Shown: piece after piece, positions 44,430 through 52,730 of the stretch
Layout of the letters: every line of letters starts with the position of its first letter
How positions within the stretch are numbered: the stretch's first letter is position 1
NCBI GenBank assembly: GCA_001768515.1
Contig: MEOA01000003.1
Coordinates: 62,001 to 126,000 of the forward strand
Direction of reading: 5' to 3'
Source of the DNA: Bacteroidetes bacterium GWE2_42_24
Lineage (GTDB): Bacteria > Bacteroidota > Bacteroidia > Bacteroidales > TTA-H9
Length of the DNA stretch: 64,000 bases
Program-made: the position numbers and the translations under genes
Notes under the pieces: generated by a model
What the model was told of the DNA's origin: nothing
Databases searched by the model: none
The model's input: the letters and a program-made list of their open reading frames with translations, nothing else

Positions 44430-45827
44430 TTATCTGCTGATAATCAATTTTCGCGTGATCTGATCGTTGTTTGGTTGTATTAAGCGCACCAGATAAAGAC
44501 CATCAGGAAGTGTCGCGGGCAAATTGACCCGATATTCTCCCGTTGGACTGGATGGTATCGATTTCTTTAAAACTAATTGACCAGTCAGGTCGCAGAGCAG
44601 GAGCTCGGCTTTGTGGCCATTATATCTGATGCAAAGATTGTTATTAACAGGGTTAGGACTGAGCATAAAAATATTTCTGTCGTGGTTGATAATCCTTGTA
44701 TAATCTGCACATATTAGCGGAGTAGGATCGGAAGGGGTTATATAAATCCACGCGTTTGACTCAGTTGTAACAGTATAGCAATACATCCATGGTTGGCTTA
44801 TGCTATTGTAAAGTGTTGTATCGGTTGTGTATAGCGACGTAATGGAATCTCCGTTCAGGTAACGGATGATATGAAATTTACGTTGACTGTTGAATGATTG
44901 ATATTCAGTGGCAGACCATGTGAGGCGATTGCCATTGTTCTCCTGGTACACCTGCAAATTGGTTGCCGGATATAGGTGTTCGAAATAAAATATGTTGTCA
45001 AGTTGCCATTCCGCGGTCAGGTGTCCTATAGCGCCGACAGATGTCCATCGAAGTCGCTCACATATTTGATCAATTATTGGGTAGGCGAAAGTATAATGTT
45101 TCCAGGATGTATCAGTTGAGGATACGATATCGGAGATGAAGAAAGCCACTTCATTACGATCGATCACCGATAACCGGAAGGTGTCCTGTGAAGCTGTTGT
45201 TTGCCGGCATTTCAGATCGAAGGAAACAACGAGTTCACTACACATTGGAAGAAAGGTAAGCATGTAGAAGTTGGTAAGAGTAACATCGGCGGCATCTTCT
45301 GAAATAGTTGAGCCAAATCGACAATAGCAGTTTGTACTGCCCGGATTGGTTGTTATCTGAAGTAATTCCGGGGAGGGGCTGCTTAAATACCAGTGGTTGT
45401 ACGAAAAGTTGCAGCTTTCCCAATTTTCGGTGTGAGGTAAAGGGGCAACGCTAAATTGTATATTAACTATTACATGATTCGAAGTGTCAGATTCAACGAA
45501 ATTGCCAGGTGAGACTAAATAAACTGTGGTGAGCCAATACTCGTATAGGCCGCAATTGACTGTCATGTCGTAATAAAAAGTAGTGGATGGTTCAATGCTG
45601 TCGAGCAATTCATTGTCTTTGAATATCTTGATGCCTACAGGAATGGGGTCGCCCGGATTTGATTCAGGCATCTCCCATTGTAAATAGCAACAATCCTGAA
45701 TCGCTGTGCAATGAATATTCGTTGGAGGTAAAGGAATAAACCTTACCGGTTGTGCCGAGACACCTCCATTCAGGAGCAGGAAGATTATGAAGAGTGACAG
45801 AAAAAATAAAACTCGGCTGGATCTCAT
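44430..45827 (-). CDS. T9SS type A sorting-domain protein of unknown function
   Basis: A 465-residue secreted protein. In order: signal peptide (FLSLFIIFLLLNGGVSA), a fibronectin type III-like segment (LPPTNIHCTAIQDCCYLQWEMPE, residues about 34-125), a beta-sandwich region (HTENWESCNFSYNHWYL onward, about 135-280) resembling MAM/choice-of-anchor domains, a second Fn3-like segment (ATNLQVYQENNGNRLTWSATEY), and a C-terminal sorting domain (LSPNPVNNNLCIRYNG ... DGLYLVRLIQPNNDQITRKLIISR). No catalytic motif is visible; probably an adhesive or structural surface protein. It is a single gene with its own promoter. Confidence 0.85.
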   Translation of the reverse strand: MRSSRVLFFLSLFIIFLLLNGGVSAQPVRFIPLPPTNIHCTAIQDCCYLQWEMPESNPGDPIPVGIKIFKDNELLDSIEPSTTFYYDMTVNCGLYEYWLTTVYLVSPGNFVESDTSNHVIVNIQFSVAPLPHTENWESCNFSYNHWYLSSPSPELLQITTNPGSTNCYCRFGSTISEDAADVTLTNFYMLTFLPMCSELVVSFDLKCRQTTASQDTFRLSVIDRNEVAFFISDIVSSTDTSWKHYTFAYPIIDQICERLRWTSVGAIGHLTAEWQLDNIFYFEHLYPATNLQVYQENNGNRLTWSATEYQSFNSQRKFHIIRYLNGDSITSLYTTDTTLYNSISQPWMYCYTVTTESNAWIYITPSDPTPLICADYTRIINHDRNIFMLSPNPVNNNLCIRYNGHKAELLLCDLTGQLVLKKSIPSSPTGEYRVNLPATLPDGLYLVRLIQPNNDQITRKLIISR

Positions 45828-45867
45828 AACCGACTTCGATTATTGGATTTGATATATGCCAGACTCG

Positions 45868-45875
45868 CAAATTTA
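45868..45875 (-). promoter_or_regulatory. TAnnTTTG -7 element for the T9SS cargo gene
   Basis: The minus strand reads TAAATTTG followed by C, 40 bp before the ATG at 45827. Confidence 0.5.
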
Positions 45876-45915
45876 TCGGAGGTTGCCTGAAAAAATGAAT
45901 AAAGTTTAAAAGTCA

Positions 45916-45968
45916 CACAAATAACAATGGGTAATTTCTTCGTATTTGTTCACTACTTGTTATTTGTG
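45916..45968. repeat. 12-bp inverted repeat upstream of the T9SS cargo gene
   Basis: CACAAATAACAA (45916-45927) and TTGTTATTTGTG (45957-45968) are exact inverse complements separated by 29 bp. They lie about 40-90 bp upstream of the predicted -7 element. This is compatible with a split operator, but AT-rich chance pairing cannot be excluded. Confidence 0.45.
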
Positions 45969-46473
45969 AATACGTTTTGTTGAGATGTTTTTTTTGAATT
46001 TGCTGATTCTATAATATAAAACCTGATAGCCGAAGCCAACGGTCAATGTTAAAGTCAACATGACCCGATAATATGTCTGATTCTTCCGGATTTTGTTTTT
46101 AGCAGGGTGTTTTAATCAACTCAAAGTATAGCAGATTGGTCATCAGGTTTCTTATGACAGGATGAATTTATTTTGCTCTGATAGTTCCATCACAGAAGCC
46201 CATAAGGATGTCCGGATTTGATTACCGGATTCTTTATCAACATAGAAGACAAGGTACTAACTTGATAGAATAGATTTCCTGATCCGTAAAAATCAGCCGA
46301 TAAATACATTTTAGTGAAGGAGTAAAAATCACACAGTCGATTGAATCCTCACAAATTTCATTTTGCATCGCGAAGATCATATCCCAGTTTTAAACAGTTT
46401 CGCTACCGGTATGCAAAACATTTAATAATGTTGCTGAGAATCTGTGAAAAAGAATACCATTTTTTAAGTTTAA

Positions 46474-46529
46474 CCGTAGATCGACCGTAGATCGACCGTA
46501 GATCAACCGTAGATTCAACGTCGATTTAC
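46474..46529. repeat. degenerate 11-bp tandem array
   Basis: Successive units are CCGTAGATCGA, CCGTAGATCGA, CCGTAGATCAA, CCGTAGATTCAA (12 bp) and CGTCGATTTAC. Decaying copies (GGTCGATTCAC, GGTTGATTT) continue to about 46560. The first two units are identical and divergence increases to the right. Same 11-bp period as the array at 3671, with a different unit. Confidence 0.8.
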
Positions 46530-46931
46530 CGTACGGCTAGGGTCGATTCACGGTTGATTTCCGCTTGGTTTTGGGTGTATATTCTTTTAAAAGCATACTT
46601 GAATGATACAAAAACCATACCAGTGCCGGTTTTCTTTTTTTTGATGGAGAAAAGAGAGATGTTTTTTTATCTGGCAATGCCTTCATGAAAGATCAATGTG
46701 AATAGCCATTGCAAAAGTGAATAGTGACCTGATTCTGATGGTTGTCGTGATAGGAATCTTGATAACCGGCCAGTTGGGTGCTGAACAGTTACTAATTATC
46801 TGTAGCCGGAATTTTACATTTTGTTTGTGTGTTTAGTAAAAAAAAGCCAACCGCAGACTTCTAAACAAGCCATGTTAATGACAGACGGCCATAGCTGACC
46901 GGGGTGTTTCTTTTCTCTGATACTGGTCAGC

Positions 46932-46973
46932 ATTGCAGCACGCAACGTCGTTTACGACGTTGCGTGCTGCAAT
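46932..46973. repeat. perfect 20-bp-arm inverted repeat (42-bp dyad)
   Basis: The left arm 46932-46951 and right arm 46954-46973 are exact inverse complements with only TT between them. The arm begins ATTGCAGCACGC and the centre is ACGTCGTTTACGACGT. No T-run follows on either strand, so it is not an ordinary terminator. It could be an RNA hairpin, a protein-binding dyad, or the remnant of a palindromic mobile unit. Confidence 0.85.
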
Positions 46974-47102
46974 ATCAACCGTTAAACCAGGGTGATAATT
47001 CAGGGATGTAAAATAATTAGATGTCTGATTGCCTGTAACTAATCCAATCGGAGTAATAACCAGAATTCCGAAATCATTGATTCAGGTTGTTATTTCTTCT
47101 CT

Positions 47103-48293
47103 TCACGACCTTGCCCATCGCCACACTTCTGCAAAGGAGGGCTCTTTTCCGGTGATCAGTACCGTGGTGCGGAAGATGAGGGTGGCCGCTTTACGCATCA
47201 GCCAGATGGCAGCTAAAAGGATCAGCAGAGAGGTTATGACTTCCCAGGTTTGAACATTACCCAAGACCATCCTGGCTGGCATGACAGATCCACTGGTAAG
47301 AGGGAAAAGCGACAGGAACTGCATAAATCCGGTATCAGGATCACCCAATGCCAGAAAGCCAGTCATGGCTGGCAACAGGGGAAGCATCAGCAGACCGTTT
47401 TTCGAGGAGTTGTTTGGATCAGTTATCATGCTTGATATGGCTGCCAGGAAGGCATTCCACATCACGATGCTCAGCAATGCAAACAATAGAAACAGGAAAG
47501 CCGATGGAAGGTGAATCATTCCAAAAACCGCTGCAAATCCTTTTCCTGTCAATTGCATAAAGAGACTGAATCCAAGCACGGTGAGGATACCGTAAACGGT
47601 TATTGAGGTGATACCTGTAAGCGAAATTCCCAGTATTTTGCCATCCATCCATATTCCCGGCTTTACGGCTGAGATAATCTGCTCGGTGATTCGTTGTTGC
47701 TTCTCACCCGAGATAGCTGTAAACTGATAGGCAAAGCTCAGAAAAATGCCCATCAGGATGAAGATAATGAACACCATAGCGGTAATCTTGCCTGCCCGGT
47801 CAGGGGTCTCGCGCAGGTAGACACGTTCGAGGGTGCCTTGTGTAGTAACCTGCTCGTAGAGTTCGGTGGTAATGCCGGTGGCATTGATTACCCATGCATT
47901 GTGTTGTTTTTTCAGGTCGGATTCTATTTCGCTGATCCATTTGCGCGGGGCGGGGGTTATTATCTTCCATCTGTCGCCCGAAAGGATAACCAATACTCCT
48001 TCGAGTTGCTCCTGGCTAAGTTGCTTGCAGGCGGTCAGGGTATCGGTCATAAGTGAGGCTTTCCGGAGCATATCGGTACCGGGATTCCAGACTAATCCTG
48101 CTGGTTTTATCACGGCAATGCGAGGCAGTTCATCGGGTTGTTTCATGGCCGTTGTGGTAACGAGGTAACTGATAACTCCTACTACGATCATCACCGCCAT
48201 TCCGATGAGTTCATTACGGATTTTATAGAATCTGGTGAATTCCCAGCGGGCTACGATCCATGTGAGTTTGAGGTCTTCCTTGGGGTTGTTCAT
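47103..48293 (-). CDS. ABC transporter permease, NatB/YhaP-like (ABC-2)
   Basis: A 396-residue membrane protein. One N-terminal helix (GMAVMIVVGVISYLVTTTA) is followed by an extracytoplasmic domain of about 130 residues, then five or six helices beginning AMVFIIFILMGIFLSFAYQF and SGEKQQRITEQIISAVKPGIWMDGKILG, the ABC-2 signature of this class. It overlaps the ATPase gene by 4 bp (ATGA). Likely an exporter of unknown substrate; NatAB of Bacillus extrudes sodium, but that specificity cannot be assumed. Confidence 0.85.
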   Translation of the reverse strand: MNNPKEDLKLTWIVARWEFTRFYKIRNELIGMAVMIVVGVISYLVTTTAMKQPDELPRIAVIKPAGLVWNPGTDMLRKASLMTDTLTACKQLSQEQLEGVLVILSGDRWKIITPAPRKWISEIESDLKKQHNAWVINATGITTELYEQVTTQGTLERVYLRETPDRAGKITAMVFIIFILMGIFLSFAYQFTAISGEKQQRITEQIISAVKPGIWMDGKILGISLTGITSITVYGILTVLGFSLFMQLTGKGFAAVFGMIHLPSAFLFLLFALLSIVMWNAFLAAISSMITDPNNSSKNGLLMLPLLPAMTGFLALGDPDTGFMQFLSLFPLTSGSVMPARMVLGNVQTWEVITSLLILLAAIWLMRKAATLIFRTTVLITGKEPSFAEVWRWARS

Positions 48294-49222
48294 TGGCTGG
48301 TGTGTTTTGTATTTGTTGCTGCGAGTGTCAGTTGAAGGTAGATGTCGTGAAGATCGGTGCGGCTGCTCCTCACCGAAACGATTGCCGACAGGCTTGCCAG
48401 ACGGCTCATCATCTGGTTGAGAGATGTCATCCGGTCAAATTCAATGATGGTTTCACCGTCTTCCGTCATGATTGTGCGGGTTACTCCATCGGTAGCTTCC
48501 AGTATTGACTGATCGGGTTGTTCGGCAAATCTCACCATGAGTTTACCTTCGGTGGCCGATCGTTGACGAATTTCTGGCAGTGTTCCGCAGAACAGGCTCT
48601 TTCCCTGATTCATCAGCAGGATGCGGTCGGCCAGTTTCTCCACCAGTGCCATTTGATGTGAACTCAGGAGGATGGTCGTCCCCTGCTGTTTTAATTCCCT
48701 GATGGTGTCAATAAACTTCTCCTGATTGATGGGGTCGAGACCCGAGAAAGGTTCATCGAGAATGGCAAAGCGTGGTTGATGGATGATGGCTGAGATGAAC
48801 TGGATTTTTTGTTGGTTTCCTTTTGAAAGAGTCAAGAGTTTGTCATTGGCACGATCGGTCAGTTCAGCCCTTTTCAGCCAATCGATGGCTGAACGCCGGG
48901 CATCGGCTGTGGTCATTCCGCGTAGCTGTCCGAAATAGGTGAGCGTACGAAGAATGGGGAGATCGGGATAAAGCCCTCTGTCTTCAGGAAGGTAACCTAC
49001 CAGCGTGCGGACGTTGCCATCAAGGTTAAATCTGATGGTTCCTGAATCAGGCCTGATGATGTCGAGCAACATGCGAAGTGTTGTGCTTTTGCCCGCTCCA
49101 TTGGGACCAAGGAGCGCGAAGATTTCTCCTCTGTTGATGGAAAAGCTTAGTCCGTCAACTGCTTTTGTGCGTGAAAACTGTTTGCGAAGGTCTTCGACCT
49201 GTAGGATTGGGTTATCTGACAT
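48290..49222 (-). CDS. ABC transporter ATP-binding protein, NatA/YhaQ-like
   Basis: A 310-residue ATPase. Walker A is LLGPNGAGKSTTLRMLLD, the signature motif is LSKGNQQKIQFI (the variant LSKGNxQK typical of NatA/YhaQ), Walker B is FAILDEPFSGLDP, and the switch His is in LLSSHQMALVEKLADR. The C-terminal 90 residues form an accessory domain. It powers the permease encoded immediately downstream. Confidence 0.92.
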   Translation of the reverse strand: MSDNPILQVEDLRKQFSRTKAVDGLSFSINRGEIFALLGPNGAGKSTTLRMLLDIIRPDSGTIRFNLDGNVRTLVGYLPEDRGLYPDLPILRTLTYFGQLRGMTTADARRSAIDWLKRAELTDRANDKLLTLSKGNQQKIQFISAIIHQPRFAILDEPFSGLDPINQEKFIDTIRELKQQGTTILLSSHQMALVEKLADRILLMNQGKSLFCGTLPEIRQRSATEGKLMVRFAEQPDQSILEATDGVTRTIMTEDGETIIEFDRMTSLNQMMSRLASLSAIVSVRSSRTDLHDIYLQLTLAATNTKHTSQ

Positions 49223-49291
49223 GATACACTGATTGATTTTTGAAATGTCGGACGGTAACTGTGGCTGGTTTTGTCAGCGCGATGATATGAT

Positions 49292-49564
49292 TTATTTCAG
49301 TTGACCGTAGAATTCCTTCAGGAATGCTTTCCTTTCGGGGGGTAAAAGGTGCCATCTGATTCCCTTGATGGCTCCATCGATGGCCATAAGCTTGCAGAGG
49401 CAGGCGTCGGGATGAATGGTTTTAATACGCAGGAAGGCTGCTTCAGTACCAGTTTCCTGCAACTGTTGGCCGGTGTTGATGCCTGCTTCACGGAGCTGTC
49501 TTGCTGTCTGAGTGCCTATGTTGGGAAGTGATTGTAGCGCGAGAGGTTGTTTTGATGGTGACAT
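49292..49564 (-). CDS. TfoX C-terminal-domain protein
   Basis: About 90 residues from the ATG at 49564. The sequence ALQSLPNIGTQTARQLREAGI followed by LRIKTIHPDACLCKLMAIDGAIKGIRWHLLPPERK matches the TfoX/Sxy C-terminal domain, a helix-hairpin-helix-like fold. The TfoX N-terminal domain is absent, so it is a stand-alone C-domain. Competence regulation is known for full Sxy in Proteobacteria and should not be assumed here. The frame extends to 49594, but the homology starts after the internal ATG. Confidence 0.85.
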   Translation of the reverse strand: MSPSKQPLALQSLPNIGTQTARQLREAGINTGQQLQETGTEAAFLRIKTIHPDACLCKLMAIDGAIKGIRWHLLPPERKAFLKEFYGQLK

Positions 49565-49628
49565 ATTTTTCTTTATTCTGATAAAGGGAGTCAAAATCTA
49601 ATCTACAGTAATGATTTTTGTCATCAGA

Positions 49629-50174
49629 TCATTGGGCGATTTTCAGGGTGTCAATTTTTAAATGATCCCGTAGTTGAAGACTATCAGCAAGGGGTTTGTC
49701 AAGGTTGGTGAGGTTGTACTTTTTGATGATGTTGTTAACCCTTGCCACCCATTTTGCAGAGGCCGCATAGCCTGAACGCTTCAACGCTTTTAGCCATATA
49801 AGCGGATCGGGATTGCCTTTGAGGTCTTTGTAAAACTTTTTATTTGTTATTAGTGCAGCAAAATGGAAGAAAGAGGCTTCATCAGTTTCAAATTCAAGGT
49901 GTTTAAAAGCATACCCTGATTTTGTTTTCGAGGAGGGCGCCTTCCCTTTCATCCCGAAATGGTTGCATTGTTCACGACTTAGCCGGCTTGTTCCTGCTCC
50001 GCTTTCGTGGATGGCTAATCCCAGCAAAAGGCTGGCAGGAAACTGGTGCTTAAGCATAATCGAAACCGCCAGAGAATCATACCTGTGGATATAGCTATCC
50101 ACGTCGCGTTGAGCGACTGCGAACATGGCCGAACAGAACAGCAGAGTTAACAGTATGAGACGGAATGGAGTCAT
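49629..50174 (-). CDS. secreted glucosaminidase-domain peptidoglycan hydrolase (FlgJ-like)
   Basis: About 181 residues from the ATG at 50174. A signal peptide (MTPFRLILLTLLFCSAMFAVA-Q) precedes a GH73-type domain: LLLGLAIHESGAGTSRLSREQCNHFGMKG (catalytic Glu in HESG), GYAFKHLEFETDEASFFHFAALI, and LKRSGYAASAKWVARVNNIIKKYNL. It should cleave N-acetylglucosaminyl bonds in peptidoglycan. A promoter element at 50184-50191 lies between the two candidate starts and favours 50174 over 50198. Confidence 0.88.
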   Translation of the reverse strand: MTPFRLILLTLLFCSAMFAVAQRDVDSYIHRYDSLAVSIMLKHQFPASLLLGLAIHESGAGTSRLSREQCNHFGMKGKAPSSKTKSGYAFKHLEFETDEASFFHFAALITNKKFYKDLKGNPDPLIWLKALKRSGYAASAKWVARVNNIIKKYNLTNLDKPLADSLQLRDHLKIDTLKIAQ

Positions 50175-50183
50175 AGCAGAGGC

Positions 50184-50191
50184 CAAAGATA
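50184..50191 (-). promoter_or_regulatory. TAnnTTTG -7 element for the glucosaminidase gene
   Basis: The minus strand reads TATCTTTG, 10 bp before the ATG at 50174, implying a very short leader. Confidence 0.45.
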
Positions 50192-50272
50192 CTATCATTT
50201 ATTCATATAGTTCAATCTCTGCACATAGCAACCTGTCATAAGTCTTTCAGGTGGAAAGTGTTCCCGGGTTAT

Positions 50273-50890
50273 TCAGAACAGTTGTTTTACTTCCTCACGC
50301 AAGGCATTTAGGGCTTGTTCTGTGCTACTGACTGCAAGATTATTTTGTACTTCAATAATCTTTACCATTAATTCTGTGGCCGGGGCTTCGGGTACGAGAC
50401 CCGAAGAGGCTTGCTTGATGAGGGCGATGGCTTCTTCGCGGGCAATCCTTATAAGATGCCATACCTCGGCACTTACGAATAGCTGCTGGGTGATGTTGTG
50501 CTCAAATTCATCGCGGACAGACTGCAACATCCCGATTTCAAGCTGGTTAACATTTTGCGATGAGTCGCCGCAACGCATCAACACCGAAGTCAGGTTTATC
50601 CGTTCGAGCATCAGCACCAGTCTTTCACAGGCCTGCAGTCTGAGTGGCAGCGTTGCTTTACTGTTTTCAGTTTGACTTGCCGCGTTGGCCTTCCTGGCTT
50701 CTACATCGAGCCATGCCTTCAGGGCGCTTGCGGTTTGCAAGGCAACCTTGGCATTGATCTCAATTGCCGGATCAGGTTTCGCGATCTGACTGATCAGCCG
50801 GGTTGACATCATGTGGAGTAACCAAACTGCAGTAGCCAGTACCAGCAGGGCTGGAATGGTTAATAAAATGATTTCAAGGAGAGTTGACAT
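50273..50890 (-). CDS. membrane-anchored coiled-coil-like protein of unknown function
   Basis: A 205-residue protein with one N-terminal membrane helix (LEIILLTIPALLVLATAVWLLHMM) and a long, mostly helical cytoplasmic part. LRLQACERLVLMLERINLTSVLMRC and MLQSVRDEFEHNITQQLFVSAEVWHLI look conserved and resemble Bacteroidota hypothetical proteins I have seen, but I cannot name a family. It is 26 bp downstream of the transketolase pair, probably co-transcribed. No catalytic motif is evident. Confidence 0.75.
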   Translation of the reverse strand: MSTLLEIILLTIPALLVLATAVWLLHMMSTRLISQIAKPDPAIEINAKVALQTASALKAWLDVEARKANAASQTENSKATLPLRLQACERLVLMLERINLTSVLMRCGDSSQNVNQLEIGMLQSVRDEFEHNITQQLFVSAEVWHLIRIAREEAIALIKQASSGLVPEAPATELMVKIIEVQNNLAVSSTEQALNALREEVKQLF

Positions 50891-50916
50891 AGCAGGTGTC
50901 GTTTTTGGTTTTTTAA

Positions 50917-51870
50917 TTATAGTTTTTTATTAAGAAACTGGTATGCCTTGGTGCAGATACCAGCGGCATTGAGTCCATATATTGTAATGAGTTCTTCGGG
51001 TCGTCCCGATTCACCGAAATGATCGTTCATCCCCACCATACCCACGGGAACAGGATGGTGCCGTGTCACAATTTCAGCCACGGTGCTTCCCAGTCCACCG
51101 ATGATTTGGTGTTCCTCTGCAGTGATAATCAGTCCAGTTTCGCTTGCCGCTTTTACAATGATCTCTTCGTCAACCGGTTTAATGGTGTGCAGGTTAATAA
51201 CTCGGGCGCTGATGCCATCTGCTGCAAGCTTTTCTGCTGCCAGCAGTGATTCCCATACCAGGTGGCCGGTGGCAATGATGGTGAGATCGTTTCCGCTTCT
51301 CAGCATCTCCCCTTTACCGATCGTGAACAGTTGATCGGGTGAGGAGAAGTCGGGCACAGGTTCACGTCCGAAACGGAGATAGACCGGGCCCTTGACTTGC
51401 TCAATGGCGGCGATGGTGGCCAACCGCGTTTGAGTGGCATCACAGGGAGAGATGACGGTCATGTTGGGCAATACCCTCATGACCGCAATGTCCTCCAACG
51501 CCTGATGGGTTGCTCCGTCAGGCCCGACACTGATACCCGCGTGGGCTCCCCCTATCACCACGCGGAGGTTGTTGTAACATAGTGAAATTCGGATATGATC
51601 GGCCGTTCTGAGTGCTGCAAACACTCCGTAGGTGCTAAAGACCGGGATCTTTCCTGCCAGAGCCATCCCTGCTGCTACACCGATACAATTTTGTTCGGCG
51701 ATACCCATGGAGAAAAATCTTTCGGGAAATGCTTCGGCAAAGAAGTTCATCCCTACTGATGTGGTAATATCAGCCCCCAGACCTATTACATTATGGTTAT
51801 GCCGGCCTGCCTCAACCAATCCTTCACCGAATCCGGTTTTCCCGGCCTTGTATTGAATTGCCTTCATCAT
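50917..51870 (-). CDS. transketolase, C-terminal (pyrimidine-binding and C) subunit
   Basis: A 317-residue half-transketolase. FFSMGIAEQNCIGVAAGMAL carries the TPP-activating Glu, and GAHAGISVGPDGATHQALEDIAVMR the phosphate-binding region, followed by the C-terminal domain (LIITAEEHQIIGGLGSTVAEI). Together with the N-half encoded just upstream it makes a complete TPP transketolase of the non-oxidative pentose phosphate pathway. The start overlaps the N-half stop as ATGA. Confidence 0.93.
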   Translation of the reverse strand: MMKAIQYKAGKTGFGEGLVEAGRHNHNVIGLGADITTSVGMNFFAEAFPERFFSMGIAEQNCIGVAAGMALAGKIPVFSTYGVFAALRTADHIRISLCYNNLRVVIGGAHAGISVGPDGATHQALEDIAVMRVLPNMTVISPCDATQTRLATIAAIEQVKGPVYLRFGREPVPDFSSPDQLFTIGKGEMLRSGNDLTIIATGHLVWESLLAAEKLAADGISARVINLHTIKPVDEEIIVKAASETGLIITAEEHQIIGGLGSTVAEIVTRHHPVPVGMVGMNDHFGESGRPEELITIYGLNAAGICTKAYQFLNKKL

Positions 51871-52700
51871 GATCTATGATTTAATTCATCGATAAACATC
51901 ATGGCTTCTTCTTTCGAAGGAGCCTTTCCGTGCCAGCGGAAGTTTCCTTCAATCGACCTGATGCCACATCCCATGATGGTGTGCGCGATGATAACGGTGG
52001 GTTTTCCGGGGACAATCACCGAGTTGTCAGTAGCGTCCAATAATTCATCGACGGAGTTGCCATTACATTCCATTACATTCCAGCCAAAACTTTTCCATTT
52101 ATCGGCCAACGGTTCCAGAGCCATGACTGATTCTGTCGGGCCATCTATCTGAAGGTTGTTTCTGTCGACAATTACGGTGAGGTTATCGAGTTTGTGATGC
52201 GCAGCCGCCATAGCTGCTTCCCAGACAGATCCTTCCTGTAATTCTCCGTCACCACAGATACACCATGTGTGCCAACGGGCCGCATCGGATTTTGCCGCGA
52301 GTGCCATTCCCACAGCTACCGAGATTCCCTGACCTAGTGATCCTGCCGATAACTCCAGTCCTGGTAACCCATGATCTCTTCCCGGGTGGCCCTGTAAACG
52401 ACTATCCAGTTTGCGGAGAGTTGCCAGTTCTGTACGATCAAAGTATCCTGCATTAGCGAGTGCAGCGTACAGTACCGGAGCCACATGCCCTATGCTCAGG
52501 ATAAGCCTGTCACGCTGCGGCCATGAAGGTTCAGCGGGTTTGCAGGTCAATCTGTAAAAATAGAGCACCGTGAAGACATCAGCAAGGCCCAGCGATCCTC
52601 CAAGATGACCCGACCCGGCAGATGCAAGCGATTCAATCACATCGGTTCTGATCTGCAACGCGATTTCTTTAAGCCTGGTTACTGATTCGGTTTTTTTCAT
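51867..52700 (-). CDS. transketolase, N-terminal (TPP diphosphate-binding) subunit
   Basis: A 277-residue half-transketolase. Conserved parts are SAGSGHLGGSLGLADV, RDRLILSIGHVAPVLYAAL, HPGRDHGLPGLELSAGSLGQGISVAVGMAL and ICGDGELQEGSVWEAAMAAAHHKLDNLTVIVDRNNLQIDG, the GDG...N motif that holds Mg-TPP. A split enzyme is common in this group and in archaea. It is followed by the C-half with a 4-bp overlap. Confidence 0.93.
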   Translation of the reverse strand: MKKTESVTRLKEIALQIRTDVIESLASAGSGHLGGSLGLADVFTVLYFYRLTCKPAEPSWPQRDRLILSIGHVAPVLYAALANAGYFDRTELATLRKLDSRLQGHPGRDHGLPGLELSAGSLGQGISVAVGMALAAKSDAARWHTWCICGDGELQEGSVWEAAMAAAHHKLDNLTVIVDRNNLQIDGPTESVMALEPLADKWKSFGWNVMECNGNSVDELLDATDNSVIVPGKPTVIIAHTIMGCGIRSIEGNFRWHGKAPSKEEAMMFIDELNHRS

Positions 52701-52730
52701 TGGGTATTCGTCTTGATTATAATGGGGAAA

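Larger units (their letters stand above)
45876..47102. other. 1.2-kb gene-free region
   Basis: No reading frame of 60 codons or more falls in 45876-47028, and none of the short ones looks coding. The region holds an inverted repeat (45916-45968), an 11-bp array (46474-46529) and a perfect long dyad (46932-46973), described separately. I compared it by eye with tRNA, tmRNA, SRP and RNase P RNA hallmarks and found no match. It may contain a decayed gene, an uncharacterised RNA, or structural DNA. Confidence 0.6.

Noticed and set aside
46474-46560. Possible CRISPR array
   Set aside because: Units are only 11 bp with no spacers and no cas genes nearby; it is a simple degenerate tandem repeat.
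50917-52700. Transketolase disrupted by a frameshift
   Set aside because: Both halves have complete domain boundaries and proper starts with an ATGA overlap, the known two-subunit form of the enzyme.
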